In this document: positions 42,645 to 51,576 of the stretch, piece by piece
How the letters are laid out: the number at the start of each line of letters is the position of its first letter
How positions within the stretch are numbered: the first letter of the stretch is position 1
NCBI GenBank assembly: GCA_964525395.1
Contig: CAZGGU010000001.1
Span: 51,241-115,240, forward strand
Reading direction: 5' to 3'
DNA length: 64,000 nucleotides
DNA from: 2-01-FULL-39-10-A sp964525395
GTDB lineage: Bacteria; Patescibacteriota; Microgenomatia; Levybacterales; UBA12049
Position numbers and translations under genes: made by a program
Notes under the pieces: generated by a model
Told to the model about the DNA's origin: nothing
Seen by the model: the letters and a program-made list of their open reading frames with translations, nothing else
Database searches by the model: none

Positions 42645-43900
42645 CTAAACTTAACGAATTTACTAGCTATATCTTAAAAAGTAAATTAATCATTTCAGGA
42701 ATCTTTATTTATTTTCTATTTTATGTCTCAGCTCTGAGTAGTCATTTTTTAGACTTTTTCTTTTTTGGAAGCTCAATTCATTACTGTTGCCAAGGATTAG
42801 ATTTTTATCAAATTCCAAATGGTGTTTATGCATTCCTGCACGGAGGAGTCTTAAGCGGAGAGCTTCCTAGTGGAATCGAGCAATATTCAAAAAACTATGC
42901 TACGAACTTAAACGTTTATCATCCACTGCTCACCCTCATTGTCGGATATCCATTAATATTTTTCAGTCCTGATCTTTCAATCAACATTTGGACAATTATA
43001 AAAATCCCTATTACTTTTTTTGCCATTTACTATATTTACATAAACTTTAAGAATAATAAATTATTAAACCTATCTATATTCATATTTCTAATTAACTTTT
43101 CCCAGTACAATGACATTCGAATTTCACAGTATCAATTTCTGTTTAATATATTTTTGTTATTCTTTCTGATAAATATTGTAAAAAATAAAGATAAGTTCGA
43201 AATAGGAATATTGTATTTTATTACCTTAATTATTAAACCAATTGGAATTCTGTGGTCACCTGTTCTAATAATTAAAAGACAATATAAAGTTTTTTTGATT
43301 GGATTAGTGTTATTTTTTATTTCAACTATTACATTCAATCTATTAGGAGAAGGCAAATACTTTACAGATAATTTATTCAAGCATCTAACAAAACCTCTCT
43401 TACTTGAAGGTGTTGATCTAATGTCACTTGATTCATTACTTAGAAATGGACTTGGCATTCAACCCGAAGTTATTAAAATATTAAAATTTACATTTTTAGC
43501 ATTAATTTATTTACTCGCTTTTAGCAAAAGGGTAAGCATAATAAAATTATTCTTTCTACTAATTGTTCAATTTCTCTTCTTTTATGACCTAGTATATCAA
43601 TATCACTTCAGCGTTTTAGGGCCGGTTCTTTCAGTCTGCTTACTAGCGCTACCTGAATTCCAAACCAAAATGTCTAAAATATTAATCATAATCATAAGCT
43701 CCCCAACCATATTCTTTATTATAAAAAAGTTTAATTTTCAAATAATTAACGATATAAAAGATGGGATAAATCCTACGATACTAGGATGGGAAATCGTATC
43801 TATATTTCAATTATTGCCAATTGCATTACTTACTATTATAGTAGTATCTCCAGATATCAAATATTATTTACTGAAATTAAGTAAAAATGCAGCAATCTGA
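42641..43900 (+). CDS. GT87-like (DUF2029-type) membrane glycosyltransferase
   Basis: A 419-residue protein with about ten helices. The loop after helix 1 has G-L-D-F-Y-Q-I-P-N-G, and N-V-Y-H-P-L-L-T-L follows, the D-x-x-x-Y...Y-x-P/H-P pattern of GT87 mannosyltransferases. A long stretch of hydrophobic helices follows with no soluble tail. It is coupled to its neighbours by ATGA-type overlaps (4 and 14 bases). Identity as a mannosyltransferase is inferred only from pattern. Confidence 0.55.
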   Translation: MTKLNEFTSYILKSKLIISGIFIYFLFYVSALSSHFLDFFFFGSSIHYCCQGLDFYQIPNGVYAFLHGGVLSGELPSGIEQYSKNYATNLNVYHPLLTLIVGYPLIFFSPDLSINIWTIIKIPITFFAIYYIYINFKNNKLLNLSIFIFLINFSQYNDIRISQYQFLFNIFLLFFLINIVKNKDKFEIGILYFITLIIKPIGILWSPVLIIKRQYKVFLIGLVLFFISTITFNLLGEGKYFTDNLFKHLTKPLLLEGVDLMSLDSLLRNGLGIQPEVIKILKFTFLALIYLLAFSKRVSIIKLFFLLIVQFLFFYDLVYQYHFSVLGPVLSVCLLALPEFQTKMSKILIIIISSPTIFFIIKKFNFQIINDIKDGINPTILGWEIVSIFQLLPIALLTIIVVSPDIKYYLLKLSKNAAI

Positions 43901-46028
43901 TTTTATTTTTATTATTCAATGGTGGGGACTCTTCTTTTTAATAGGAGCTTCATTTCTGCCATTAACATCAAAGATTTTTAGCTCTTTTTTTGACAAAGGA
44001 TATTTGTTCTCCAAAGTATTAGGATCTCTTTTAATAACGTATCTTATATTTGTCTTGAGTAGTCTAAAAATATTACATTTTTCAGTTCCAAGCATTTTAA
44101 TATGTTGGCTAATTTTATCAACACTGCAAATTATTTTTCTAAGAAAAGGTAAATTTGAATACAGGAAATTTATTAAAATATTTTTTATTGAAGAACTAAT
44201 TTTCTTAATCGCTCTTTTTTTCTGGTCATATATAAGAGGCTTTCAACCAGATATTCATGACTTAGAAAAATTTATGGATTTTGGATTCATAAATTCATTG
44301 CTACGCACTGACTATCTTCCCCCAAAAGATATGTGGTTGACTCCTTTTTCTATTAACTACTATTATTTCGGACATCTAATTACCGCTGTATTAACTAAGC
44401 TTTCGCAAATTCCATCATATATTACATTTAACTTAATGCTTTCTACGATATTTGCTTTTTGCTTAAGTCTATGCTTCTCGATAGGCATTAATTTAATTAG
44501 AAACATAAAAACATTTTCATTTAAAAAAACTATATTTTATGGTTTTCTGTTTGGACTATTCGTAACACTCGCAGGGAACCTCCAAACAATTTATTCTTTA
44601 TTTTTAACTAAATCTTCAGAAAGCCCTATACCATTCTGGCAACTTGTCTTCTCGCCCTTCAGCTTCCCGAATTCATATTGGTATCCAAATGCTACTAGAT
44701 TTATCTTCCACACAATTCATGAATTCCCTCTTTATTCTTTTGTGGTTGCTGATCTTCATGGACATGTTCTAGACATACCAATCGTCTTAACAATACTTGC
44801 ACTTTTATTTCAAATGTTACTCAGTAAAAAAATTGCATTTATCAATCTCACCCTAGCTGCATTCCTAGTGTCAATTTCATATATGACTAACGCTTGGGAT
44901 GGATTAATCTATTTAGGACTAGTATTATTTTTTATAATTTCCGTATATTTAATAAATACAAAAATTAATTTTCAAAAAATTTCTTCTAATGATTTAAAAG
45001 ATTTTTTAATTAATTTTATAAAAAGTAGTGTTATACTTTTTACTTTATTTTTTATCTTCACCTACATCTTCAATCGTAATTTTGATCCATTTGCAAACGG
45101 AATTGGATTTAATTGCTCTCCACAGAATTTAGTAAATATGGAAAAAATTGGACCTTTTATATTTGAGAAAGGACAATGTCAGAGAACACCATTTTGGGAA
45201 CTTTTAGTCTTGTACGGTTTTTTCTTATATATGTTTCTTTCATTTTTAATATTTATTCGAAAAAAGAAATTATTACTTGCTGATTATTTCGTCTTAATTA
45301 TCTCAACATTCTCAATTATCCTCTTAATAGTTCCGGAATTTTTTTATCTTAAAGATATTTACACTGGTCACTTCAGAGCAAATACGATGTTCAAACTTTC
45401 TTACCAAGCATTTATTATGCTTTCAATTTCCAGCATTTATTTTTTTATTCGTATAATCTCTAGCGTTAAAACTAAAGTAAAAAAATCTAATCTTTCAAAA
45501 GTTGGCTATATAATCTTTATAATATTCTTCATCCCTCTAATAACGCTCGTAACAATTTATCCATACTTCGCAATTCCTTCAGGTTATGGAAACCTAACAA
45601 ACCATAAAGATTTAAATGGAATTAAATATCTGCAAACTATTAAGCCAGGTGACTATTTGGCTATTAATTGGATAAATAGAAATATTAAAAACCAACCAGT
45701 AATCCTAGAGGCACAAGGAGATTCTTACACCGACTACGCAAGAATTTCGGCAAACACAGGACTTCCAACAGTTCTTGGATGGACAGTGCACGAATGGTTG
45801 TGGAGAAATTCATATGATGTCCCAGCCGCAAGATTTGATGATATTAGAACTCTTTATGAAACTCCAGATTTAAATACGGCTGAAAATATTATCCAAAAAT
45901 ATAAAATTAGATATATCTATATTGGTGGACTAGAAAGAGAAAAATATAAAGTCGAGGAAGGTAAGTTCAGTAAATTGGGAAAAATTATTTACAGCTCAAA
46001 TAATACAAAAATTTATCAAATAAACTAA
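43887..46028 (+). CDS. YYY-family (DUF2298) polytopic membrane protein
   Basis: A 713-residue protein with about 14 helices. The signature is D-M-W-L-T-P-F-S-I-N-Y-Y-Y-F-G-H (about 148-163), the YYY motif of Chlor_Arch_YYY proteins, together with D-L-H-G-H-V-L-D-I-P near 292 and a soluble C-terminal part with E-A-Q-G-D-S-Y-T-D-Y-A-R-I-S and G-W-T-V-H-E-W-L-W-R. The family is predicted to be GT-C-fold transferases. The last gene of the cluster; it converges on the LCP gene with one base between them. Confidence 0.85.
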   Translation: MQQSDFIFIIQWWGLFFLIGASFLPLTSKIFSSFFDKGYLFSKVLGSLLITYLIFVLSSLKILHFSVPSILICWLILSTLQIIFLRKGKFEYRKFIKIFFIEELIFLIALFFWSYIRGFQPDIHDLEKFMDFGFINSLLRTDYLPPKDMWLTPFSINYYYFGHLITAVLTKLSQIPSYITFNLMLSTIFAFCLSLCFSIGINLIRNIKTFSFKKTIFYGFLFGLFVTLAGNLQTIYSLFLTKSSESPIPFWQLVFSPFSFPNSYWYPNATRFIFHTIHEFPLYSFVVADLHGHVLDIPIVLTILALLFQMLLSKKIAFINLTLAAFLVSISYMTNAWDGLIYLGLVLFFIISVYLINTKINFQKISSNDLKDFLINFIKSSVILFTLFFIFTYIFNRNFDPFANGIGFNCSPQNLVNMEKIGPFIFEKGQCQRTPFWELLVLYGFFLYMFLSFLIFIRKKKLLLADYFVLIISTFSIILLIVPEFFYLKDIYTGHFRANTMFKLSYQAFIMLSISSIYFFIRIISSVKTKVKKSNLSKVGYIIFIIFFIPLITLVTIYPYFAIPSGYGNLTNHKDLNGIKYLQTIKPGDYLAINWINRNIKNQPVILEAQGDSYTDYARISANTGLPTVLGWTVHEWLWRNSYDVPAARFDDIRTLYETPDLNTAENIIQKYKIRYIYIGGLEREKYKVEEGKFSKLGKIIYSSNNTKIYQIN

Positions 46029-47114
46029 CTACTGAATCTCTGAAACCGTACAATTATCGTTGTTCAGATTACACCTAATGTATTCTTGGATTTCTAAATA
46101 ATTATCAGTCCCGTTTCTAGGAACGAGGGTCCATTCATAATTATATTTTTCACTTATATCTGGGTGTGTTAAAAGTCCGCCACGATTTTTTTCTGAATCT
46201 CCAACATCGATGACAATGCTTTTAAGAGGAGCCTTTCTAAACTTCTGAGCCAACTTAATAAAATCATCCAATTCGTTCTGATTAATATCTGTATCAACAC
46301 TACTTTTAACAGCGTCGTATAAACTTATTGCTTTGCCAGGATTTGTAATTATATTTAATGAAAAGACTTTATCCATAAATGCTTTGATTACTTTTTCTTG
46401 TCTTTGAGACCGAGCAAAATCTGTCCCCTCTTCTCCTTTGGCATGCCTGGAACGTACAAACTTAAGCGCTGTCTCTCCATCCATGTAATTTTTCCCTTTA
46501 TTAAAATGTAGATGCTCATAACGACAAGGGAAAACTTCAAGCTGAGATGAAGCTGTAGCAAGATTATCTAAATCTTCTTCTTTATTACCGCATGGATCAT
46601 TTTCTTTTCCAGTTATTGGATACTCATAATCATCAAAGGTCCTATCTACATTAATATCTAATCCTCCAACTATGTCTACTGCTTTTACAAAACCAGAAAA
46701 ATCAATTACAGCCACATAGTCCACATTTTGTCCAGTTATCTTTCCGACTACAGATTTTGCAAGCGTTAGACCTCCCCCATCTTTCTTAGCCTCCCCTCTT
46801 GCATATGCACCATTTATTTTTGAGTCGGTATCAAATGACCACATATCTCGAGGGAGCGAGATTAAATTAACTTTAGGCTCCTTTAAATTCAGGCTTGCGA
46901 GAATAATTGTATCCGTTAATTTGGGCCCATCATGACCCTCGCCTCCAATTCCTAAAATCAAAATATTAATCCTTTGTGGCTCAGCCGTTTTTAGATTAAT
47001 ATCTCTGTTAAATAAAAGCTGAAAGAAAAGAGGAGAAATATTTCCACTCTTAACAAACACTTCTAAACCTAGTAGTAAAACTAAACTCAATATTATTAGG
47101 AACTTTTTAAACAT
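46029..47114 (-). CDS. LytR-CpsA-Psr (LCP) family glycopolymer ligase
   Basis: A 361-residue anchored enzyme that transfers lipid-linked glycopolymers to peptidoglycan. One helix (5-22) precedes the LCP domain (about 48-280): I-N-I-L-I-L-G-I-G-G-E-G-H-D-G (start), L-T-D-T-I-I-L-A-S-L (Asp of the metal site), I-S-L-P-R-D-M-W (Arg contacts), and K-F-V-R-S-R-H-A near 235 followed by D-F-A-R-S-Q-R-Q. It overlaps tpiA by 8 bases. With the glycan clusters on both sides it could attach their products to the wall. Confidence 0.85.
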   Translation of the reverse strand: MFKKFLIILSLVLLLGLEVFVKSGNISPLFFQLLFNRDINLKTAEPQRINILILGIGGEGHDGPKLTDTIILASLNLKEPKVNLISLPRDMWSFDTDSKINGAYARGEAKKDGGGLTLAKSVVGKITGQNVDYVAVIDFSGFVKAVDIVGGLDINVDRTFDDYEYPITGKENDPCGNKEEDLDNLATASSQLEVFPCRYEHLHFNKGKNYMDGETALKFVRSRHAKGEEGTDFARSQRQEKVIKAFMDKVFSLNIITNPGKAISLYDAVKSSVDTDINQNELDDFIKLAQKFRKAPLKSIVIDVGDSEKNRGGLLTHPDISEKYNYEWTLVPRNGTDNYLEIQEYIRCNLNNDNCTVSEIQ

Positions 47115-47802
47115 TTTTTAATATACTTATAAATTCTCCAGCATCTAAGCTTGCAGAACCAATTAGAAAACCATCAATGTCCGTAGATAAATAGTCTACT
47201 ACATTTTCTGCATTTATGCTTCCGCCATATAATACTTTCCCAACACTTTGGCTACTTTTCTTTATTTCCTCAATCACAGCTTGTACGTCTTTTGGGTCAA
47301 CTGGATGGCCTGTGCCAATCGCCTCAAGGGGTTCATAAGCAATGATCTGATCTGGTTTAAGCATATTGTCTAGTTCTTCAATTTTAGAGATGCAAAGGAT
47401 TGGCTCAACTTCCATGCCCTCAATCTGACCATCAAGAACCTCCTCCATTTTTCCTTTTATTAGATTGTCTGAATAAATCTTTCGAGTTTCTGAGTGGCCA
47501 ACCAAAACATAGCTAGCAAACTCTGCTATTAGATCTATCGGTATCTGTCCAGTCACAGATTGGCGGCGTTCTGGATGGAATCTTGATCCTCCTTTAAATG
47601 ACACATCTTGTGCGCCTATCCTAAAAGGCAAGTCATTAACCTTAACTAACGAACTAACATAATCTAAAAGAGTAAATGGTGGAAAAACAATTACTTCCAG
47701 TCCTTCCCTTGGGGTAAATTCGTAAAAATTATCAACCCAATCTCTAGCCTCAGATTTGGTCTTATTTGACTTCCAATTGGCTCCAATTATCAGATTTTTC
47801 AT
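47107..47802 (-). CDS. tpiA: Triosephosphate isomerase
   Basis: A 231-residue TIM barrel interconverting dihydroxyacetone phosphate and glyceraldehyde 3-phosphate. All catalytic residues are visible: Asn9 and Lys11 (GANWKSNKT), His103 (VLVGHSE) and Glu157 (AYEPLEAIGTG), with the phosphate-binding Y-G-G-S-I-N near residue 195. Slightly shorter than the usual 250, mostly in loops. It is divergent from the helicase gene with a 31-base gap and overlaps the LCP gene, an unusual pairing of glycolysis and wall gene. Confidence 0.93.
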   Translation of the reverse strand: MKNLIIGANWKSNKTKSEARDWVDNFYEFTPREGLEVIVFPPFTLLDYVSSLVKVNDLPFRIGAQDVSFKGGSRFHPERRQSVTGQIPIDLIAEFASYVLVGHSETRKIYSDNLIKGKMEEVLDGQIEGMEVEPILCISKIEELDNMLKPDQIIAYEPLEAIGTGHPVDPKDVQAVIEEIKKSSQSVGKVLYGGSINAENVVDYLSTDIDGFLIGSASLDAGEFISILKNV

Positions 47803-47833
47803 ATGCTACAATGGGTTAGTTTTATTATAAATT

Positions 47834-49648
47834 ATGGAAAATAACATTCTCAAGGAGCTAAATGAAGAACAGCAAAAAGCAGTACTTAATGCCGATGGAC
47901 CTATGATCATTTTGGCAGGTGCTGGCAGTGGAAAAACAAGAGTTTTAACTTTCAAAGTAATTTATTTAATCAAAGAAAAGCATGTTGACCCATCTAACAT
48001 TTTGATGGTGACTTTCACCAATAAAGCGGCTAAGGAGATGAAAGAAAGAGTCGAAAGACTTTCAGACAATCATGAAAAACCAACCATTGGAACCTTCCAT
48101 TCGATTTGTGCAAAGATTTTAAGAATTGAAGGAAAACACCTGGGTTTTTCGGATAAATTCACAATCTATGATTCGCAAGATTCTTTAGATGCAGTTAAAC
48201 AAGCCATGGTCAGAGCAAATATAAGCGTTAAAGATTTTAAACCTAGCTCAGTATTATCAACCATTTCTCAAGCTAAAAATCAGATGATCTCAGATCTTGA
48301 ATACTTAAATCTAGCTAGGGGTTATTTTCAGGAATCTGTTGCCAAAGTTTATCCTTTTTACCAAAGGGTCCTTAAAGAAAATAACGCAGTTGATTTCGAT
48401 GATCTAATAGGACGAACCATTGAGCTTTTTCAAAAAAATCCAGATGTCCTCACCAAATATCAAAACAAATATAAATATATCTTGGTAGATGAATATCAGG
48501 ATACCAATCAAGCTCAATATATTCTAACCAAGCTGCTATCAAAGAAATGGAAAAATATTTGTGTGGTCGGTGACTTTTCCCAGAGTATTTACAGCTTCCG
48601 TGGAGCCAATTTCCAAAATCTTATTACATTTAATAAAGACTTTGAAAACGTTAAAACTTTTCATTTATCACAAAACTATAGATCCACTCAAACCATTCTG
48701 GATTCTGCGTATAGTGTAATTTCTAAAAATACTTCTCATCCCGTACTTAAACTCTGGACCGAAAATTCAGGTGGAGAAAAAATCTTAGTCTATGAAGCCA
48801 GCAATGAACATAATGAAGCAGAATATGTTATCTCAACCATCATGTCGATGGGACTTGGCCTTGAAAACGTAGCAGTACTCTATCGAACCAATGCTCAATC
48901 TCGTGTGATTGAAGAGGTATTTCTTCATCACGGCGTTCCCTACACTTTATTTGGCGGAACCAGATTTTATGAAAGAAAAGAAATAAAAGATATTTTGGCA
49001 TATCTTCGTGTAATTGATAATGAAAAAGATAATATTTCATTCAGAAGAATTGAAAAACTTGGAAAAGGAAGGCTTAAAAAATTCATGGAGTTCATGGAAA
49101 CTTTCAATAAAGAAGACAAGCCTTCAATTGAAGTAATGGATGAGGTTATTAAAGCTGTAGATTATTTATCTCTTTATGATCCAAAAGATGAAGAAGACAT
49201 TCCTCGTTTAGAGAATATTAAAGAACTTAGGTCCGTAGCTATCGAGTTTCCTTCCTTGTCAGGATTTCTAGAAAACATAACGCTTGTTGAACAACAACAA
49301 TCATCTACTGGTTCACTAAAAACAACTGGGAACGCTGTGACACTTATGACTCTCCATTCAGCCAAAGGCCTTGAATTTACAAATGTATTTATGGTGGGAA
49401 TGGAAGAAGGAATTTTCCCCCACTCACGTGCGCTTATGGAAAAATCAGAATTAGAAGAAGAGAGAAGGCTCTGCTATGTAGGAATCACCCGAGCCAAGAA
49501 GAGACTATTTCTAACTTACTCTAAAAAGAGATTGATCTTTGGTCAAAGATCTAGCAATACTTTATCACGCTTTATTTTAGATATCCCCCAAGATGCAATG
49601 ATTATGAATAATCTCTATAATGATGATGTATCCCCAGAATATCTATGA
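47834..49648 (+). CDS. UvrD/PcrA-like superfamily 1 DNA helicase (short form)
   Basis: A 604-residue 3'-5' helicase. Motif I (AGAGSGKT, 28-35), motif II (V-D-E-Y-Q-D-T-N near 218), motif III (G-D-F-S-Q-S-I-Y-S-F-R-G-A), motif IV (Q-N-Y-R-S), motif V (L-H-S-A-K-G-L-E-F) and motif VI (C-Y-V-G-I-T-R-A-K) are all present. It lacks the last 100 or so residues of UvrD/PcrA, which interact with RNA polymerase and other partners. It has a TACAAT box 21 bases before the ATG. It overlaps the FemAB gene by 4 bases. Confidence 0.9.
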   Translation: MENNILKELNEEQQKAVLNADGPMIILAGAGSGKTRVLTFKVIYLIKEKHVDPSNILMVTFTNKAAKEMKERVERLSDNHEKPTIGTFHSICAKILRIEGKHLGFSDKFTIYDSQDSLDAVKQAMVRANISVKDFKPSSVLSTISQAKNQMISDLEYLNLARGYFQESVAKVYPFYQRVLKENNAVDFDDLIGRTIELFQKNPDVLTKYQNKYKYILVDEYQDTNQAQYILTKLLSKKWKNICVVGDFSQSIYSFRGANFQNLITFNKDFENVKTFHLSQNYRSTQTILDSAYSVISKNTSHPVLKLWTENSGGEKILVYEASNEHNEAEYVISTIMSMGLGLENVAVLYRTNAQSRVIEEVFLHHGVPYTLFGGTRFYERKEIKDILAYLRVIDNEKDNISFRRIEKLGKGRLKKFMEFMETFNKEDKPSIEVMDEVIKAVDYLSLYDPKDEEDIPRLENIKELRSVAIEFPSLSGFLENITLVEQQQSSTGSLKTTGNAVTLMTLHSAKGLEFTNVFMVGMEEGIFPHSRALMEKSELEEERRLCYVGITRAKKRLFLTYSKKRLIFGQRSSNTLSRFILDIPQDAMIMNNLYNDDVSPEYL

Positions 49649-50670
49649 ACTTTCAGGACATAAATGATCAAGATAAAGATCAATACAATCTTGGCGTAAA
49701 TCATCCACTTCAAGCTTTCGAGTGGGGAGAGTTTAGAAAAAAAACTGGAATAGAAGTAATTAGGCGAGGTGAATTAGAAAAAGGTAAGATTCAGAATCCT
49801 TATCAAATAACTGTTCATAAAACTCCAAATTTTCCATACAAAATTGGTTATTTCCCAAAAGGTGATCTCCCTTCTGAAGAATTACTTAGTGAGTTAAAAC
49901 AAATTGGTGAGCAAAATAAAATAAGCTTCGTACAACTTGAGCCAAATGTTGTAAATTCAAACTCGTCCATCATCCATGGAGATCTAAAACAATCCTTTCA
50001 TCCTCTGTTTACAAAATATACATTTATTCTAAATCTAACAACCGCAGAAGATGATCTCATAAAAAATATGTCACAAAAAACAAGATACAATGTTAGACTC
50101 GCTGAAAAAAAAGGGGTAAAAATTGAAATAGACAATTCCGAAAGAGCTTTTAAAGAATATCTAAAACTGACTAAAGAAACTACTAAAAGACAGAAGTTCT
50201 ATGCTCATAATGAGTCCTACCATAAACTAATGTGGGAAACGCTTGGTAATAAATACGATGAAAAATTTGATCCCAATAGGCTGCAAGCCCATCTATTAAA
50301 AGCAAGCTATAATAACACCACCCTAGTAACCTATATTCTATTTACTTTTAAAAATAAACTTTACTACCCGTATGGTGCATCAAGCGACTTGCATAGAGAG
50401 GTTATGGCCTCATCAGCAGCAATGTGGGGTGCTATAAAGTTTGGCAAAAGCTTAGGGCTAGAAAAATTTGATATGTGGGGAGCGGCAAATACTCCTGAGC
50501 CCAAACCAGATGATCCTTACTATGGTTTTCATAGATTTAAACAAGGTTTTGGGGCCACCCTCACTGAATTTATAGGTAGTTACGATCTAATAATTAATCC
50601 TCTAAACTATAGACTTTTAAGCGTTGCTGATAAGCTTAGATGGGCACTACTTAAAACAAAAAAGCGCTAG
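49645..50670 (+). CDS. FemAB-family aminoacyltransferase (peptidoglycan bridge)
   Basis: A 341-residue protein with the double GNAT fold of FemX/FemAB enzymes, which add amino acids from aminoacyl-tRNA to lipid II. Family marks: N-M-S-Q-K-T-R-Y-N-V-R-L-A-E-K-K-G-V near residue 148, T-K-R-Q-K-F-Y-A-H-N, and the C-terminal D-M-W-G-A-A-N-T-P and Y-Y-G-F-H-R-F-K-Q-G-F-G. No signal or helix; it acts at the inner membrane face. It overlaps uvrD-like gene by 4 bases and is followed by a convergent M14-like gene. A second FemAB is at 53704. Confidence 0.85.
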   Translation: MNFQDINDQDKDQYNLGVNHPLQAFEWGEFRKKTGIEVIRRGELEKGKIQNPYQITVHKTPNFPYKIGYFPKGDLPSEELLSELKQIGEQNKISFVQLEPNVVNSNSSIIHGDLKQSFHPLFTKYTFILNLTTAEDDLIKNMSQKTRYNVRLAEKKGVKIEIDNSERAFKEYLKLTKETTKRQKFYAHNESYHKLMWETLGNKYDEKFDPNRLQAHLLKASYNNTTLVTYILFTFKNKLYYPYGASSDLHREVMASSAAMWGAIKFGKSLGLEKFDMWGAANTPEPKPDDPYYGFHRFKQGFGATLTEFIGSYDLIINPLNYRLLSVADKLRWALLKTKKR

Positions 50671-51542
50671 ATAAAATGCTCCTCATAAGCAGTTGCAAAA
50701 ATTTCTTCTCCTTTTTTCAAAACCATTTGCTTCTTGATATAAATAATGAGTCCTTTACGTGACTTAATTTTTTTATTTTCTAAAGTACCAACAATTTTTT
50801 CTTCATCTATTGTTTCGGGAATAACATTGGGTTGCCATAAGCCATTTTTATTTGCTCGATAAAATTCAACATTTTGATATATTTTAATTTTTTCATCAAC
50901 TGGTTTTCTTGTAATAATTTCTTTAACCCACTCAATATGTTTTGTGATATATTCTTCATCCTCCCGGCCTAATTCACCGGATTCAAGCATAATGTAAGCG
51001 ATATCCTTCTTAGCTAACTCATCGATTTTTCTGATAGATTTTTTTTGATAAATTAACTGCTCATTCTTTAAAGTTGAAACAAATGAGATTAATCGTTCAT
51101 TTACGTTTTTATTTTTTGACTTCCAAGTCCAAATAAACGGCTTAAGCATTTCATCATTAGATCCAGAGTGCAGATCAATCCATAAAAAACTTTGACTTAT
51201 ATACTTATCTAGGCAGAAAAGTAATTTCTCACTTGATGTTCCATTGATTTTTCCTGGGTAAATATACTTAGGAAACTTCCCATCTCTGGGATTAAAACTA
51301 ACACCTTCTTTATTACCGAATACATTTACTACGGGAATAATAATTAATCTGTATTCACATTTTATTTTTTCTAAAATTTCTACTAATCTTTTAGCTGCTA
51401 CAATTCCTGCATACTCATCACCATCTACACCTGCTGTTATTAAGATCGTTTTTTTCTTTTCTTGATTTAAGATTACGACAGGAAAATCCAGATTTTCTCC
51501 ATCGATAGAAAAATGTTCTAAATGAAAGTATTTATTTTTCAT
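50667..51542 (-). CDS. Aspartoacylase / succinylglutamate desuccinylase-like protein with altered zinc site
   Basis: A 291-residue protein of the AstE/AspA (M14-like) family, which hydrolyses N-acyl amino acids. G-V-D-G-D-E at 38-43 sits where the family has G-x-H-G-N-E, so the first zinc His is Asp40. The second ligand Glu43 and the later His125 (D-L-H-S-G) are kept. M-L-E-S-G-E-L-G near 177 matches the family E-L-G motif. C-terminal beta domain (about 205-291). A TATACT box lies 6 bases before the ATG in a 34-base divergent region. Activity may use another metal or be lost. Confidence 0.7.
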   Translation of the reverse strand: MKNKYFHLEHFSIDGENLDFPVVILNQEKKKTILITAGVDGDEYAGIVAAKRLVEILEKIKCEYRLIIIPVVNVFGNKEGVSFNPRDGKFPKYIYPGKINGTSSEKLLFCLDKYISQSFLWIDLHSGSNDEMLKPFIWTWKSKNKNVNERLISFVSTLKNEQLIYQKKSIRKIDELAKKDIAYIMLESGELGREDEEYITKHIEWVKEIITRKPVDEKIKIYQNVEFYRANKNGLWQPNVIPETIDEEKIVGTLENKKIKSRKGLIIYIKKQMVLKKGEEIFATAYEEHFI

Positions 51543-51576
51543 TTAATAAGTATATGTCAATGCTATAATAAACGCT

